Source of the DNA: Streptacidiphilus anmyonensis | GTDB taxonomy: Bacteria; Actinomycetota; Actinomycetes; Streptomycetales; Streptomycetaceae | Assembly (NCBI RefSeq): GCF_000787855.1 | Contig: NZ_BBPQ01000008.1 | Coordinates: forward strand, 1 to 32,958 | Reading direction: 5' to 3' | DNA length: 32,958 bases | Shown: piece by piece, positions 1-8,606 of the stretch | Layout: each line of letters opens with the position of its first letter | Position numbering within the stretch: the first letter of the stretch is position 1 | The notes under the pieces: generated by a model | What the model was told of the DNA's origin: nothing | What the model saw: the letters and a program-made list of their open reading frames with translations, nothing else | The model's database searches: none | Program-made: the position numbers and the translations under genes

Positions 1-209
1 CGGCAGGCTGGTCGGAGGTGGAGGGGGTGTTGGTGGACACGAATGACCTCACTGAAGACGCGGATTCGGTGCGATAAGCCCAATGGTAGGCGTGTACCGA
101 CCTTATCCGATGCTCCACCCGGTCCAGCGGGACGCCTCCGATCGCTCCGATTCGTAGCACCCCGCCGGACCTGTTCCTGTGCCCCCCGCGCCTCCCCTCG
201 GTCCAGCCG

Positions 210-1169
210 TCAGTCCAGCCGGACACGCGGGTCGAGGACCGCGTAGAGCAGGTCCACGACGATGTTGGCGACGACGATGAAGACCGCCGCCAGCAGCACC
301 GTGGCGATGACGACGGGCTGGTCCTGCCGGGTGACCGAGCTCACGGCCAGCTCACCGAGGCCGGGCAGGCCGAAGAGCCGCTCGGTGACGATGGCCCCGC
401 CGAGCAGCCCGGCGAGGTCGATGCCGAACTGGGTGACGACCGGTGTCAGCGCCGCCCGCAGGGCGTGGCGGATGGTGACCCGGCTGCGGGCGACGCCCTT
501 GGACTTGGCGGTGCGGATGTAGTCCTCCCCCAGCACCTCCAGCATCTGGTTGCGGGTGAGCCGCACGTAGGTGGCCGCGGTGATGAAGGCGAGCGCGCAC
601 CACGGCAGGATCAGGTGGTGAGCCCATTCGAGCGGGTTGCTGGTGATGCCGACATACCCGGAGGGCGGGAACCAGGCCAGCCCGGCCGTGGTGAGCTTGA
701 AGAAGAGGAAGTACAGCAGCAGGATCCCGATCAGGAACGACGGCATCGACAGCCCGATCAGCGCGAAGATCGTCCCGGCCCGGTCCAGCAGACTGCGCGG
801 GCGGACCGCGGAGACGACGCCGATGGCCACGCCGCCCACCAGCCAGAGCACGGAGGCGCCGACCGCCAGCGAGGCGGTGATCGGCAGCGCGTTTCCGACC
901 AGGGTGGAGACCGGCTCGGAGTTGTAGTACGAGAAGCCCAGGTCGCCGTGGAGCAGGCGGTCGAGGAAGTGCCAGTACTGCACCGGCAGCGGCTGGTTCA
1001 GCCCCAGCTGCTTGGTGATCAGCTCGACCTGGGTCTGCGTGCAGAGCCGGCCGCAGATGAGTCGCGGCACGTTGGACGGGGCCACGTAGAACAGCCCGAA
1101 GGTGAAGAGGCTGATCAGCCAGAGCACCAGGACGCCGGAGAGCACCCGGCGGACGAGGAACCGCAACAT
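210..1169 (-). CDS. Peptide-type ABC transporter permease (DppB/OppB family)
   Basis: Inner-membrane permease of a di/oligopeptide-type ABC importer, last gene of a five-gene leftward operon. The 319-residue product is the usual size for the DppB/OppB family. It starts with a membrane segment at about residues 9-29, followed by an extracytoplasmic stretch (GLNQPLPVQYW, GDLGFSYY), which is typical of the B-type permease. The EAA loop that docks on the ATPase is visible as EDYIRTAKSKGV near residues 213-224, and the protein ends with the family's DPRVRLD tail. GGGAGG lies 8 nt upstream of the ATG, and only 15 bp separate it from the preceding permease gene. The substrate cannot be told from sequence; peptides, nickel or oligosaccharides are all known in this family. 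Confidence 0.93.
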   Translation of the reverse strand: MLRFLVRRVLSGVLVLWLISLFTFGLFYVAPSNVPRLICGRLCTQTQVELITKQLGLNQPLPVQYWHFLDRLLHGDLGFSYYNSEPVSTLVGNALPITASLAVGASVLWLVGGVAIGVVSAVRPRSLLDRAGTIFALIGLSMPSFLIGILLLYFLFFKLTTAGLAWFPPSGYVGITSNPLEWAHHLILPWCALAFITAATYVRLTRNQMLEVLGEDYIRTAKSKGVARSRVTIRHALRAALTPVVTQFGIDLAGLLGGAIVTERLFGLPGLGELAVSSVTRQDQPVVIATVLLAAVFIVVANIVVDLLYAVLDPRVRLD

Positions 1170-1184
1170 CGACGAGCCTCCCGC

Positions 1185-2180
1185 TCAGTCCTGGAACAGG
1201 CGCTCGGCGCGCGGGTCGAGCGCGTCGCGCACCCCGTCGCCGAGCAGGTTGAAGGCCAGCGTCGTCAGCAGCAGCGCCAGGCCGGGGAAGAGCGGGAACC
1301 ACCAGGAGACCTGGTAGAAGTCCAGCGAGTCGCTCAGCATGTTGCCCCAGGTCGGCGAGGGCGGGACGACGCCGAGGCCGAGGAAGGACAAGGTGGCCTC
1401 GAAGACGATCGCGATCGGGATCAGCAGCGTGGTGTAGACGATCACCGGCGCGAGCAGGTTGGGCAGCACGTCCACGAACATGATCCGCAGGTCGTTGGCG
1501 CCCAGCGAGCGGGCCGCCTCGATGTACTCCTTCTCCCGGATGGACAGGGTCTGGCCGCGCACGATGCGGCCGACCGCGGCCCAGGAGAAGAAGGCGATCA
1601 CGAACACCGAGATGGCCAGGCTGGAGCCGAAGATCGACACCAGGGCGATCGCGAACAGCAGGAACGGGAACGAGAGCACCAGGTCCATCACCCGCGACAG
1701 CACGGTGTCCACGGCGGATCCGAAGTAGCCGGCCACCAGCCCGACCAGGACGCCCATGGCCACGGCCAGCAGCGTGGACACCACGCCGACCAGCAGCGAG
1801 ACCTGGCTGCCGTACAGGACGCGGACGAGGATGTCGCGGCCGAGGTTGTCCGTGCCGAGCAGGTGGCGGCCGCTCGGGCCGACGGGGAGCCCGTCCACGG
1901 TCAGCCCCTGGGTGCGGTCCTGGTCGGTGGGGCTCCAGCCGATCCAGTGCGCGAGCAGCGGGGCGGAGACCGAGACCAGCGCGAGGAGCAGGATGAAGGC
2001 CAGCGAGATCATCGCGGCCCGGTCCTTGCGCAGGTGGATCCAGGCCAGCTGCCAGGGGCTGCGGCCCTCGATGGCGGGCCCTGGGGACGGCTCCGGCCGG
2101 GCCGGCGTCACGGCGACGGCGACACCGGCGGTGTCGGGGGCGTCGTCGCGGGCCTCGTCGGGGGTGAGGTCTGCGCTCAT
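1185..2180 (-). CDS. Peptide-type ABC transporter permease (DppC/OppC family)
   Basis: Second permease subunit of the importer, 331 residues. A cytoplasmic N-terminal extension of about 45 residues rich in Pro, Ala and Asp precedes the OppC-type N-terminal segment ([21 protein letters not shown]), which leads into the first membrane helix. Several membrane spans follow, with the EAA loop [17 protein letters not shown] and the C-terminal [13 protein letters not shown] signature of C-type permeases. I chose the ATG at 2180 because it overlaps the stop of the upstream ATPase gene in a 4-bp ATGA, suggesting translational coupling. The same frame stays open far upstream, but that is the shadow of the ATPase gene. 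It should pair with the DppB-like protein encoded just downstream. Confidence 0.93.
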   Translation of the reverse strand: MSADLTPDEARDDAPDTAGVAVAVTPARPEPSPGPAIEGRSPWQLAWIHLRKDRAAMISLAFILLLALVSVSAPLLAHWIGWSPTDQDRTQGLTVDGLPVGPSGRHLLGTDNLGRDILVRVLYGSQVSLLVGVVSTLLAVAMGVLVGLVAGYFGSAVDTVLSRVMDLVLSFPFLLFAIALVSIFGSSLAISVFVIAFFSWAAVGRIVRGQTLSIREKEYIEAARSLGANDLRIMFVDVLPNLLAPVIVYTTLLIPIAIVFEATLSFLGLGVVPPSPTWGNMLSDSLDFYQVSWWFPLFPGLALLLTTLAFNLLGDGVRDALDPRAERLFQD

Positions 2181-3268
2181 TCGGCCCGCTCCTCCTCGGG
2201 AATGGTGGCGGTGACGCGGGTGAGGTCCTCGCCCGGCTCCACCGGGAAGTGGCACGCCGTCAGGTGGGAGTCGGGGTCGCCCGCGCGGGCGACCAGCGGC
2301 GGGGTCTGCTGCACGCAGATCTGCTGCGCCTTGGGGCAGCGCGGGTGGAACCGGCAGCCGCTGGGCGGCGCGATCGGGGACGGCACGTCGCCGGTGAGCA
2401 CGATGCGCTGCCGGGCCGCCGCCTGGTCGGGGTCGGCGACCGAGGCCGCCGAGAGCAGGGCGTTGGTGTAGGGGTGGCGCGGCCGCCCGTGCAGTTCCTC
2501 GGACGCGGCCAGCTCGACGACCTGCCCCAGGTACATCACCGCGATCCGGTCGCTGACGTGCCGCACCACGGACAGGTCGTGGCTGATGAAGAGGTAGGTC
2601 AGGCCGAACTCGTGCTGGAGGTCCTCCAGCAGGTTGAGGATCTGGGCCTGGATGGACACGTCCAGCGCGGAGACCGGCTCGTCGGCCACGATCAGGCTGG
2701 GTTTGAGCGCGAGCGCCCGGGCCACGCCGATGCGCTGGCGCTGGCCGCCGGAGAACTCGGCCGGGAACCGGTTGTAGTGCTCGGGGTTGAGCCCGACCAG
2801 CTCCATCAGCTCCTGGACCCTGGGCTTGCGCTCGTCCCGCGATCCCTCGCCGTGGATGGCGAAGGGGTCGCCGATGATCGAGCCGACCCGGCGGCGTGGG
2901 TTGAGCGAGCCGTACGGGTCCTGGAAGATCATCTGCATCCGTCGCCGGAACGGGCGCACCTGGGAGCGGCTGAGGCCGGTGATGTCCCGGCCCTCGAACA
3001 GCAGCTTCCCCGAGGTCAGCGGATGCAGCTTGGTGATGCACCGGGCCAGGGTCGACTTGCCGCACCCGGTCTCGCCGACCAGGCCGAGCGTCTCGCCGCG
3101 GCGGACCGTGAGGGACACGCCCTCGACGGCGTGCACGCGGCCGACCTCGCGCTTGAAGACGACGCCCTGCCTGATCGGGAAGTGCTTGACGGCCGCCTCG
3201 ACCTCGACCAGCGGCTCGGTCGTCAGGGGTTCGGTCGTCAGGGGCTCCGTCGTCACGGGCTCGCTCAT
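2177..3268 (-). CDS. ABC transporter ATP-binding protein (DppF/OppF family)
   Basis: ATPase subunit of the peptide-type importer, 363 residues. Visible parts are Walker A GETGCGKS (about 65-72), Q-loop [10 protein letters not shown] (about 115-124), the ABC signature FSGGQRQR (about 172-179) and Walker B LIVADEP (about 192-198). A C-terminal oligopeptide-transporter domain carries the cysteines of [15 protein letters not shown], which in this family often bind an iron-sulfur cluster. The N terminus is unusual: TTEPL is repeated three times (residues 6-20) before the ATPase fold begins. The ATG at 3268 overlaps the stop of the preceding ATPase gene by 4 bp, and its own stop overlaps the next permease start by 4 bp. 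Confidence 0.93.
   Translation of the reverse strand: MSEPVTTEPLTTEPLTTEPLVEVEAAVKHFPIRQGVVFKREVGRVHAVEGVSLTVRRGETLGLVGETGCGKSTLARCITKLHPLTSGKLLFEGRDITGLSRSQVRPFRRRMQMIFQDPYGSLNPRRRVGSIIGDPFAIHGEGSRDERKPRVQELMELVGLNPEHYNRFPAEFSGGQRQRIGVARALALKPSLIVADEPVSALDVSIQAQILNLLEDLQHEFGLTYLFISHDLSVVRHVSDRIAVMYLGQVVELAASEELHGRPRHPYTNALLSAASVADPDQAAARQRIVLTGDVPSPIAPPSGCRFHPRCPKAQQICVQQTPPLVARAGDPDSHLTACHFPVEPGEDLTRVTATIPEEERAE
3209..3253 (-). repeat. Three 15-bp tandem repeats encoding TTEPL in the ATPase N terminus
   Basis: Three in-frame 15-bp units encode residues 6-20 of the DppF-like ATPase as [15 protein letters not shown]. The two inner units are nearly identical in DNA and the outermost is slightly diverged, which fits recent slippage expansion. 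The repeats lie before the conserved ATPase fold and probably act only as a flexible leader. Confidence 0.8.
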
Positions 3269-4350
3269 GCCGCGCCTTCCTCGACCGATGCGTCCTGGCC
3301 CGTGCCCTGTCCGGGCACCCGTTCCACGGTGCGTCCGGCGGCGCTCGCGTCCTGCCGGGCCCGCTTCATCTCCTCGGTGGTGCCGAGCAGACGGCCCGGC
3401 AGCCAGCACGCCGAGGTGTGCCCGGCGCCGTCCTCGACGGGGGTCAGTTCGGGCTGCTCCCGGGTGCAGCGGTCCATGGCGAACGCGCAGCGGGGATGGA
3501 AGGCGCAGCCCGGCGGCAGCCGGATCAGGCTCGGCGGCTGGCCCGGGATCGGGCGCAGCCGGGCCCCGGCCGCGCTGGAGGACGGGATCGACTCCAACAG
3601 GCCGTTGGTGTACGGGTGGTGGGCGCGGTAGTAGAGCCCGCGGCGGTCCGCCCGTTCGGCGGCGCGGCCCGCGTACATGACCATCACCTCGTCGGCGAGC
3701 CCGGCGATGACGCCGAGGTCGTGCGTGATCATGATCAGCGCCATCCCGGTCTCCTGCTGCAACCGCAGCAGCAGGTCCAGGATCTGCGCCTGCACGGTGG
3801 CGTCGAGGGCGGTGGTGGGCTCGTCCGCGATGACCAGCTTCGGCTCCAGCGCCAACGCCATCGCGATCAGCGCACGTTGGCGCATGCCGCCGGAGAACTG
3901 GTGCGGGTAGTCGTCGATGCGCTGGGCGGGATGGGGGATGCCGACCAGGCCGAGCAGCTCGACCGCACGCCGACGTGCCGCCGCCCTGCTCACGGGCTCG
4001 TGGGCACGGATCATCTCCACGATCTGCCAGCCCACCTTGTAGAGCGGGTGCAGGCTGGAGAGCGGGTCCTGGAAGATCGCCGCGATCTTCGCGCCGCGGA
4101 CTGCGCGGAACTCGTCCTCGCTCATAGAGAGCAGGTCCTCGCCCTCGAAGCGGGCGGTACCGCGGACGCGCGCGCCGGTGGTCAGGCCGAGCAGCGTCTG
4201 GGTGCAGACGCTCTTTCCCGATCCGGACTCGCCGACGATGCCGAGGGTGCGGCCGGAGTCGAGTTCGAAGGAGACCCCCCGCACCGCCCGGACGTCGCCG
4301 TCGGTGGTGCGGAAGGAGACATGGAGGTCGGAGACCTCGAGAAGGCTCAT
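3265..4350 (-). CDS. ABC transporter ATP-binding protein (DppD/OppD family)
   Basis: First ATPase subunit of the importer, 361 residues from the ATG at 4350. Walker A GESGSGKS is at 40-47, Q-loop [10 protein letters not shown] near 93-102, the signature FSGGMRQR at 152-159 and Walker B LVIADEP at 172-178. A C-terminal oligopeptide/dipeptide domain carries [15 protein letters not shown]. An upstream in-frame ATG at 4416 would add 22 residues unlike the family and would sit 5 nt from the base of a strong hairpin. The 4350 start, with GCGAGG a few bases upstream and the family-typical [13 protein letters not shown] beginning, is therefore preferred. The stop overlaps the next ATPase start by 4 bp, so the two ATPases are probably made in equal amounts. 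Confidence 0.92.
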   Translation of the reverse strand: MSLLEVSDLHVSFRTTDGDVRAVRGVSFELDSGRTLGIVGESGSGKSVCTQTLLGLTTGARVRGTARFEGEDLLSMSEDEFRAVRGAKIAAIFQDPLSSLHPLYKVGWQIVEMIRAHEPVSRAAARRRAVELLGLVGIPHPAQRIDDYPHQFSGGMRQRALIAMALALEPKLVIADEPTTALDATVQAQILDLLLRLQQETGMALIMITHDLGVIAGLADEVMVMYAGRAAERADRRGLYYRAHHPYTNGLLESIPSSSAAGARLRPIPGQPPSLIRLPPGCAFHPRCAFAMDRCTREQPELTPVEDGAGHTSACWLPGRLLGTTEEMKRARQDASAAGRTVERVPGQGTGQDASVEEGAA

Positions 4351-4421
4351 GGCGCCTCGCAGCTCGTGGACGGTCGAGGGGCTCGCGGCCCTGGACCCGT
4401 TGGGGCGTGGGGACATCGCGC

Positions 4422-4458
4422 ACCCCGTCCGGCACGGGGTCGCCGTGCCGGACGGGGT
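4422..4458 (-). terminator. Intercistronic hairpin between the solute-binding and ATPase genes
   Basis: A perfect 14-bp inverted repeat (4422-4435 with 4445-4458) encloses a 9-nt loop, between the lipoprotein gene and the rest of its operon. There is no U-run after it on the minus strand. It is more likely a partial terminator or an mRNA 3'-end stabiliser that leaves more binding protein than membrane and ATPase subunits, as seen in other importer operons. That role is inference; the hairpin itself is seen in the sequence. Confidence 0.7.
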
Positions 4459-4509
4459 CGGTGCACGGTGCCGTCGGCCCGCCTGGGCCGACGACCCGTC
4501 AGCTGCGGC

Positions 4510-6360
4510 TCAGCTGCCGGACGAGAGCCAGACCTCGGTGACGTCGTAGTTCTGCGAGAACAGCTCGAAGATCGCGTTGTGGACCCGGGAGGACCGGAAC
4601 ATCGCGTCGTTCTGCGTCTCGAAGGGGACGATCGCCGCGTCCTTCATGACCTGCTGGTCGGCCTGGTGCCACAGGGACTCGGCCGTGGCCTGGTCGGGCG
4701 CGCTCATGGCCTGGTCGAGCAGGGCGTTGAAGGCCGGGCTGTTGTAGTCGCCCCAGTCGGTCGAGCCCGGGCCGTAGTTGCGGCCGTCGAACAGCGGCTC
4801 CAGGTTGGCGCGGCCGTTGTTGCCGAACCAGTCGGGAACCCAGCCCGGCTCGGTGATGTCCCAGCTGCCCGCCTTCGCGGCGCTCGGCAGGTTCAGGTAC
4901 TTGCCGTAGTAGTCACCCTGGGAGACCGGGACGATCTGCGTGGTGACGCCGCAGGCCTTCAGGTCCGCCTGGACGGACTGGGCCACGGCCGGGTGCTTGC
5001 CGGCGTTGCGGGCCAGGTCCTTGAGCACCAGGCCGTTGGGGTAACCGGCGGCGGCGAGCATCGACTTGCACTTGGCCGGGTCGCCCTTGCTGCCCGGCGT
5101 CGGGTACGCGTCGTACTTCTCGTAGCCGAGGCTGCCCGGCGGGATGGCCTGACCCAGCGGGGTGTTGAGCGTGGGGCCGCCGTAGATCTGGCCGATCGCG
5201 ACCTTGTCGATCGCGTACTCCAGCGCCTGACGCACCGCCACCTTGCCGAGCGCGCCCTGGTTGCTCGGGCTCTGCTCATTGAAGACCAGGAACGGGTTGG
5301 TGCTGCCGGAGGGGTAGATGCCCAGCCTCGGGTCCTTGGTGGCCTTCAGCGCCGGGACCGAGGCGGTCGGCACGGTGGTGTCCCACTGCATGTCGGCGGT
5401 GCCCGCCTGGAGCTGCTGCTGCACCGGGCCCTCGTCCTGGCCCTCGGTGACGGTGATGTGGTCGACGTACGCGTCATGGACCGGGTCGGACGCCTTGGTC
5501 CAGGCCGGGTTCCGGTCCAGCTTGATCGACTGGTTGGCGGTGTACGACGTGATGGCGTACGGGCCGTCGGAGATCGTGTTGGAACGGAAGGCGGCGCTGT
5601 CCGGGAGGTAGTTCAGGTACTCGACCGGCGCCGGCGAGGAGAAGGGCATCGCCAGGATGTTCAGGAAGTCGTTGGCCTTCTTCACCAGCGTGAACTGGAC
5701 CGTCGTCGTGTCGACCGCCTTGATGCCGGAGATGTCGTGGCTGTCGATGTAGGCCTTGATCGCCGGGATGGTCGGGCTGACCTTCGCGAACCCGTCGCAG
5801 TACTGCTGGAAGCCGACGATGACGCCCTCGTAGTAGCCCGGCGCGCCGACGGCGTTCGGCGTGGGGTTGCACAGCCGCTTCATGCCGAGGACCTCGTCCT
5901 GGGCGGTGACCGCGCGGGCCGGGGAGGTGTCCCACATCACGCCGGGCCGGAGGTGGATCGTGTAGGTGAGACCGTCCGCGCTGATCCCGCCGTTGGCGGT
6001 GGTCGGGATCTCGGTGGCCAGGTCCGCGACGGTGGTGGTGGACTTGGTCGGGTCGGTCGAGGCCGGGTACGTGAACAGCTGCCGGGTGTAGGCGCGTTCG
6101 AGGGTGTACGTGGCGGTGTAGTACCCGCTGGCGGTGTCGAGGTGGTCGACGTCGCCGCTGCCGATCAGCTTGAGCGTGCCGCCCTTGACCGGCGTTCCGG
6201 CGGCGTTGATGTTCGCCGCGTTGTCGGACGAGGTCCCTTGGTCGGGACCGCTGGGACCGGGCACCGGCTTTCCGGACGAACAGCCCGCGGCTGCGAGCGC
6301 CACGCTCGTCAGCAGGGCGCCCAGCGCCAGGGTGCGGTTTCTTCGGGGTGTGCGTGGCAT
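4510..6360 (-). CDS. Peptide-type ABC transporter substrate-binding lipoprotein
   Basis: Extracytoplasmic solute-binding protein of SBP family 5, 616 residues, first gene of the importer operon. The N terminus is a lipoprotein signal: basic MPRTPRRNR, a hydrophobic core, then lipobox AAAGC with the lipid-modified Cys at residue 27. A Ser/Gly/Pro-rich linker follows. The body has family-5 features such as LKLIGSGDVDHLD, the LDRNPAWTKASDP segment, VRQALEYAIDK and LVFNEQSPSNQGALG. GGAGG lies 9 nt before the ATG at 6360. The frame is open to 6549, but those extra residues lack signal-peptide character. The mature protein should hold the substrate at the outer face of the membrane; its ligand is unknown. 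Confidence 0.93.
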   Translation of the reverse strand: MPRTPRRNRTLALGALLTSVALAAAGCSSGKPVPGPSGPDQGTSSDNAANINAAGTPVKGGTLKLIGSGDVDHLDTASGYYTATYTLERAYTRQLFTYPASTDPTKSTTTVADLATEIPTTANGGISADGLTYTIHLRPGVMWDTSPARAVTAQDEVLGMKRLCNPTPNAVGAPGYYEGVIVGFQQYCDGFAKVSPTIPAIKAYIDSHDISGIKAVDTTTVQFTLVKKANDFLNILAMPFSSPAPVEYLNYLPDSAAFRSNTISDGPYAITSYTANQSIKLDRNPAWTKASDPVHDAYVDHITVTEGQDEGPVQQQLQAGTADMQWDTTVPTASVPALKATKDPRLGIYPSGSTNPFLVFNEQSPSNQGALGKVAVRQALEYAIDKVAIGQIYGGPTLNTPLGQAIPPGSLGYEKYDAYPTPGSKGDPAKCKSMLAAAGYPNGLVLKDLARNAGKHPAVAQSVQADLKACGVTTQIVPVSQGDYYGKYLNLPSAAKAGSWDITEPGWVPDWFGNNGRANLEPLFDGRNYGPGSTDWGDYNSPAFNALLDQAMSAPDQATAESLWHQADQQVMKDAAIVPFETQNDAMFRSSRVHNAIFELFSQNYDVTEVWLSSGS

Positions 6361-6554
6361 GTGGAGCGCCTCCTGCGATCGAGATACGTGGTTCGATGCA
6401 CAAGTGGCGCCGTGGGGGCGTTGGTCGTCGGCCCGCGGGCAGGCAGGGGCCTGCTCCCGGGTCGAGTCGCCGCTCGGAGTCCACGACGTCGCGATGCCAT
6501 GTGAGGCACCGTCAGTAATCTCCGGGCGACGCGGCGTTCTGTCCACCACGCGGA

Positions 6555-6570
6555 CATCATCGAGATGATG
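6555..6570. promoter_or_regulatory. Inverted repeat upstream of the peptide-importer operon
   Basis: CATCATC and GATGATG form a perfect 7-bp inverted repeat around a 2-bp centre, about 195 bp upstream of the lipoprotein gene in the 242-bp gap (6361-6602). Its symmetry suits binding of a dimeric regulator controlling the leftward importer operon. No clear -35/-10 pair could be assigned, so the role is tentative. Confidence 0.35.
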
Positions 6571-6602
6571 GCGTTATCAGATCGCCGCCGATTGACACCC
6601 CT

Positions 6603-7142
6603 TCAGGTGCGTACTGCTTCGAGCGTGCGCGGCGGCTCGTCGTCCATCTCGAAGGCCAGCGGGAACGGTGCGCTACCCGCCAGCCGGAACAGCCGCACGA
6701 TCCGATGCCGGCGCACGGCGCGCGCCGCGCGCACCGAGTCGTTGTGGAACCGCCGCGCCATCGGCACGCGCCGCACAGCCTCCCCCAGCTCGACGAGCGC
6801 CTCCGCGCCGCCCGGCAGCGAGGCCAGCTCCTCCAGCTGCTCCTGCTCCGCGAAGACGGCGCGCAGCGCCTGGGAGAGCTCACTCTCGGCGACCTCCCGC
6901 GCGTCGTCCTGCGCGGTGCGGGCGGCGTGCGCGGCCTGGTACAGCAGGATCGACGCGGCCGGGTCCAGCATCGTCGACGTCGCCAACTCCAGTGCGCCCG
7001 AGGCGCGCCGCAGCAGCGCCGCGTCCAGCGCGGCCCGCGCGGCGTCGATCCGCGCGTGCAGCCGGTCGAGCCGCCCGGCGGTCCAGCTCAGGTACAGCCC
7101 GAAGGCGACGACAACGACGCCGATCCAGATCCATGTGCTCAC
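6603..7142 (-). CDS. Conserved membrane-anchored hypothetical protein
   Basis: Product of 179 residues, not assignable to a characterised family. It has one N-terminal membrane helix (about residues 4-20) followed by a helical, Ala/Arg-rich cytoplasmic-looking region with ARIDAARAALDAALLRRA near residue 30. That pattern recalls LemA-type proteins only superficially. The C-terminal segment AVRRVPMARRFHND and LFRLAGSAPFPLAFEMDDE look like conserved streptomycete motifs; similar proteins are sometimes labelled Nudix hydrolases, but no Nudix box is present. The GTG at 7142 is the best start because the membrane segment begins right after it; the ribosome-binding site is weak. It lies downstream of, and on the same strand as, the citrate-synthase homologue, 176 bp away. 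Confidence 0.75.
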   Translation of the reverse strand: MSTWIWIGVVVVAFGLYLSWTAGRLDRLHARIDAARAALDAALLRRASGALELATSTMLDPAASILLYQAAHAARTAQDDAREVAESELSQALRAVFAEQEQLEELASLPGGAEALVELGEAVRRVPMARRFHNDSVRAARAVRRHRIVRLFRLAGSAPFPLAFEMDDEPPRTLEAVRT

Positions 7143-7318
7143 AGGGGGTGACCCTACCGGCAGCCGTACCCACCCCCCCAGCGGCGCGTGGCCCGCCCTG
7201 GGGCCCACTGCTCCCCGTAGGCGCCGACCGGGCTGTGCCTCACACCGGCCGGCGGCCGGACGTGCGCCCCACCTGGAGCGGCCCACGGGCCGAGCCCCGA
7301 CCGGCGGATGCGGGCTGC

Positions 7319-8536
7319 TCAGGGGCGGGTGCCGGTGTAGACGCCGGCCGGGCGGTGGCGAAGCGGCGCGGCCGCGTACTCCTCCAGCGCGTGGGCGATC
7401 CAGCCGGCCGTGCGGGCCAGCGCGAAGACCGCCTCCTCCGCGTCCGGGGGGAAGCGGCAGAGCTCGGCGAGGAGGGCGAGGGCGAGATCGCTGTTGGGGA
7501 AGGTGCCGAAGCGGTCCGCCGCGACCTGGATCAGCTCCGCCGCCGCCTCGCGCAGCCCCCGCGGGTCCGGCAGCGGGGCGAGGAGGCGCAGCAGCGTCTC
7601 GGCCCTGGGGTCGCGCGTGCGGTAGAGCACATGGCCGAAGCCCGGGACGGAGCCCGTCTCGCGCAGCGTCGCCGCCAGCGCGGTGACGGGGTCCGTCTCG
7701 TGCGCGCGCACGAGCACGCGGCGGGCCAGCGCGCCCGCGCCGCCGTGGAGGGGGCCGTCGAGGGCGGCGAGGCCGGCGGTGACCACGGCGTAGGGGTTGG
7801 CGCGGGTGGACGCGGCGAGGCGGGCCGCGTACGTGGAGGTGGCGATGTCGTGGTCCGCCAGCAGGGTCAGCGCCGCGTCCAGCGCCCGCACGCCCTCCGC
7901 GGTGGGCGCGTCCGCGCTGAGCCGGGCCCAGAGGCGCTCCGCCACCGACTCCCCCGTCGGGCCCGCGCCGCGCTCCGGCACCGCCGCGAGCAGCGCGCCG
8001 ATCAGCGCGCGACCGGTGGCGACGACGCTGTCGGGCCGCAGGTCGAGACTGAGCGGGTCGGCCACGGACGCGGCCAGGACGGCGGCCTTGAACCGGTCGA
8101 CCACCCGCGCGGACGCGGGCAGCGCGTCGGCGCACGCCCGCACCGCCGCGCGCAGCCGCTCGCCCGGCGGGGCGAACCGCGCCTCGGGCTCGTCGCGGCC
8201 GGTCCACAGCCACACCGCCGTCGCCTCGAAGCTCCCCCGCTCGGCGAGTTCGACGGCGTCGCGGCCACGGAAGAAGAGCCGGTCGTCCTCCAGCAGGGTC
8301 AGCTCGGTGCGGATCGCGGGCGCGGCGGCCTGATCCGGCGCCGCACCGCCGCGCCCGGCGCCGCCGCGTTCGGCGAGGGCGTCCACGTCCGCCGCGGCGA
8401 AGAGGCTCCCCTTGCCGTCGGCGGCTCGCACGCGGGTGATCAGGCCGCGGCTGACGTACGCGTACAGCGTCTGCGGCTTCACTCCGAGCCGCTCCGCCGC
8501 CTGTTGCGTCGTCAGCATCCCCGCGTCGCCGGACAC
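7319..8536 (-). CDS. Citrate synthase homologue with N-terminal helix-turn-helix
   Basis: Residues about 6-55 form a small MerR/BldC-like DNA-binding motif (TTQQAAERLGVKPQTLYAYV), and the rest is a citrate-synthase fold. Catalytic positions are present: His229 (ADHD), His264 in GPLHGGA, His302 in GFGHVLYRTRDPR and Asp350 in NSD. Citrate synthase condenses oxaloacetate and acetyl-CoA, but whether this member is an enzyme, a regulator or both is unknown. The 405-residue length fits HTH-type members, which occur in actinobacteria. I chose the GTG at 8536 because GGAGG lies 5 nt upstream; an ATG at 8518 is also possible. The gene is divergent from a DUF2332 gene, so the shared gap may carry its own operator. 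Confidence 0.88.
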   Translation of the reverse strand: MSGDAGMLTTQQAAERLGVKPQTLYAYVSRGLITRVRAADGKGSLFAAADVDALAERGGAGRGGAAPDQAAAPAIRTELTLLEDDRLFFRGRDAVELAERGSFEATAVWLWTGRDEPEARFAPPGERLRAAVRACADALPASARVVDRFKAAVLAASVADPLSLDLRPDSVVATGRALIGALLAAVPERGAGPTGESVAERLWARLSADAPTAEGVRALDAALTLLADHDIATSTYAARLAASTRANPYAVVTAGLAALDGPLHGGAGALARRVLVRAHETDPVTALAATLRETGSVPGFGHVLYRTRDPRAETLLRLLAPLPDPRGLREAAAELIQVAADRFGTFPNSDLALALLAELCRFPPDAEEAVFALARTAGWIAHALEEYAAAPLRHRPAGVYTGTRP

Positions 8537-8540
8537 GGCC

Positions 8541-8590
8541 ACCTCCGTATATTGATTACTGGGATCAACATTGACAACTATTGACCACGG
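8541..8590. promoter_or_regulatory. AT-rich divergent control region with ATTGA repeats
   Basis: The gap between the HTH-citrate synthase and DUF2332 genes has an AT-rich core unlike its surroundings. It holds three ATTGA copies (8551, 8570, 8580) and an inverted pair TTGAT (8552-8556) / ATCAA (8564-8568) seven bases apart. On the minus strand TTGTCA, 17 nt and CAATAT resemble a promoter, but this lies almost on the ribosome-binding site. The repeats are seen directly. Binding by the adjacent HTH protein is inferred from proximity. Confidence 0.45.
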
Positions 8591-8606
8591 CGGCGAGATT
8601 GGCAAC

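Noticed and set aside
1..209. A 67-codon open frame at 43-246 (plus) at the left edge
   Set aside because: It is Arg/Ser/Pro-rich, lacks a ribosome-binding site and overlaps the end of the permease gene; I see no other feature in this 209-bp stretch.
465..2471. A 668-codon open frame on the plus strand
   Set aside because: Its Gln/Arg/Asp-rich sequence is antisense to the two permease genes and matches no protein type.
3418..6504. A 1028-codon open frame on the plus strand
   Set aside because: It lies antisense to the ATPase and lipoprotein genes, has Arg/Val/Gly-rich shadow composition and no recognisable domain. Such frames are common opposite high-GC genes.
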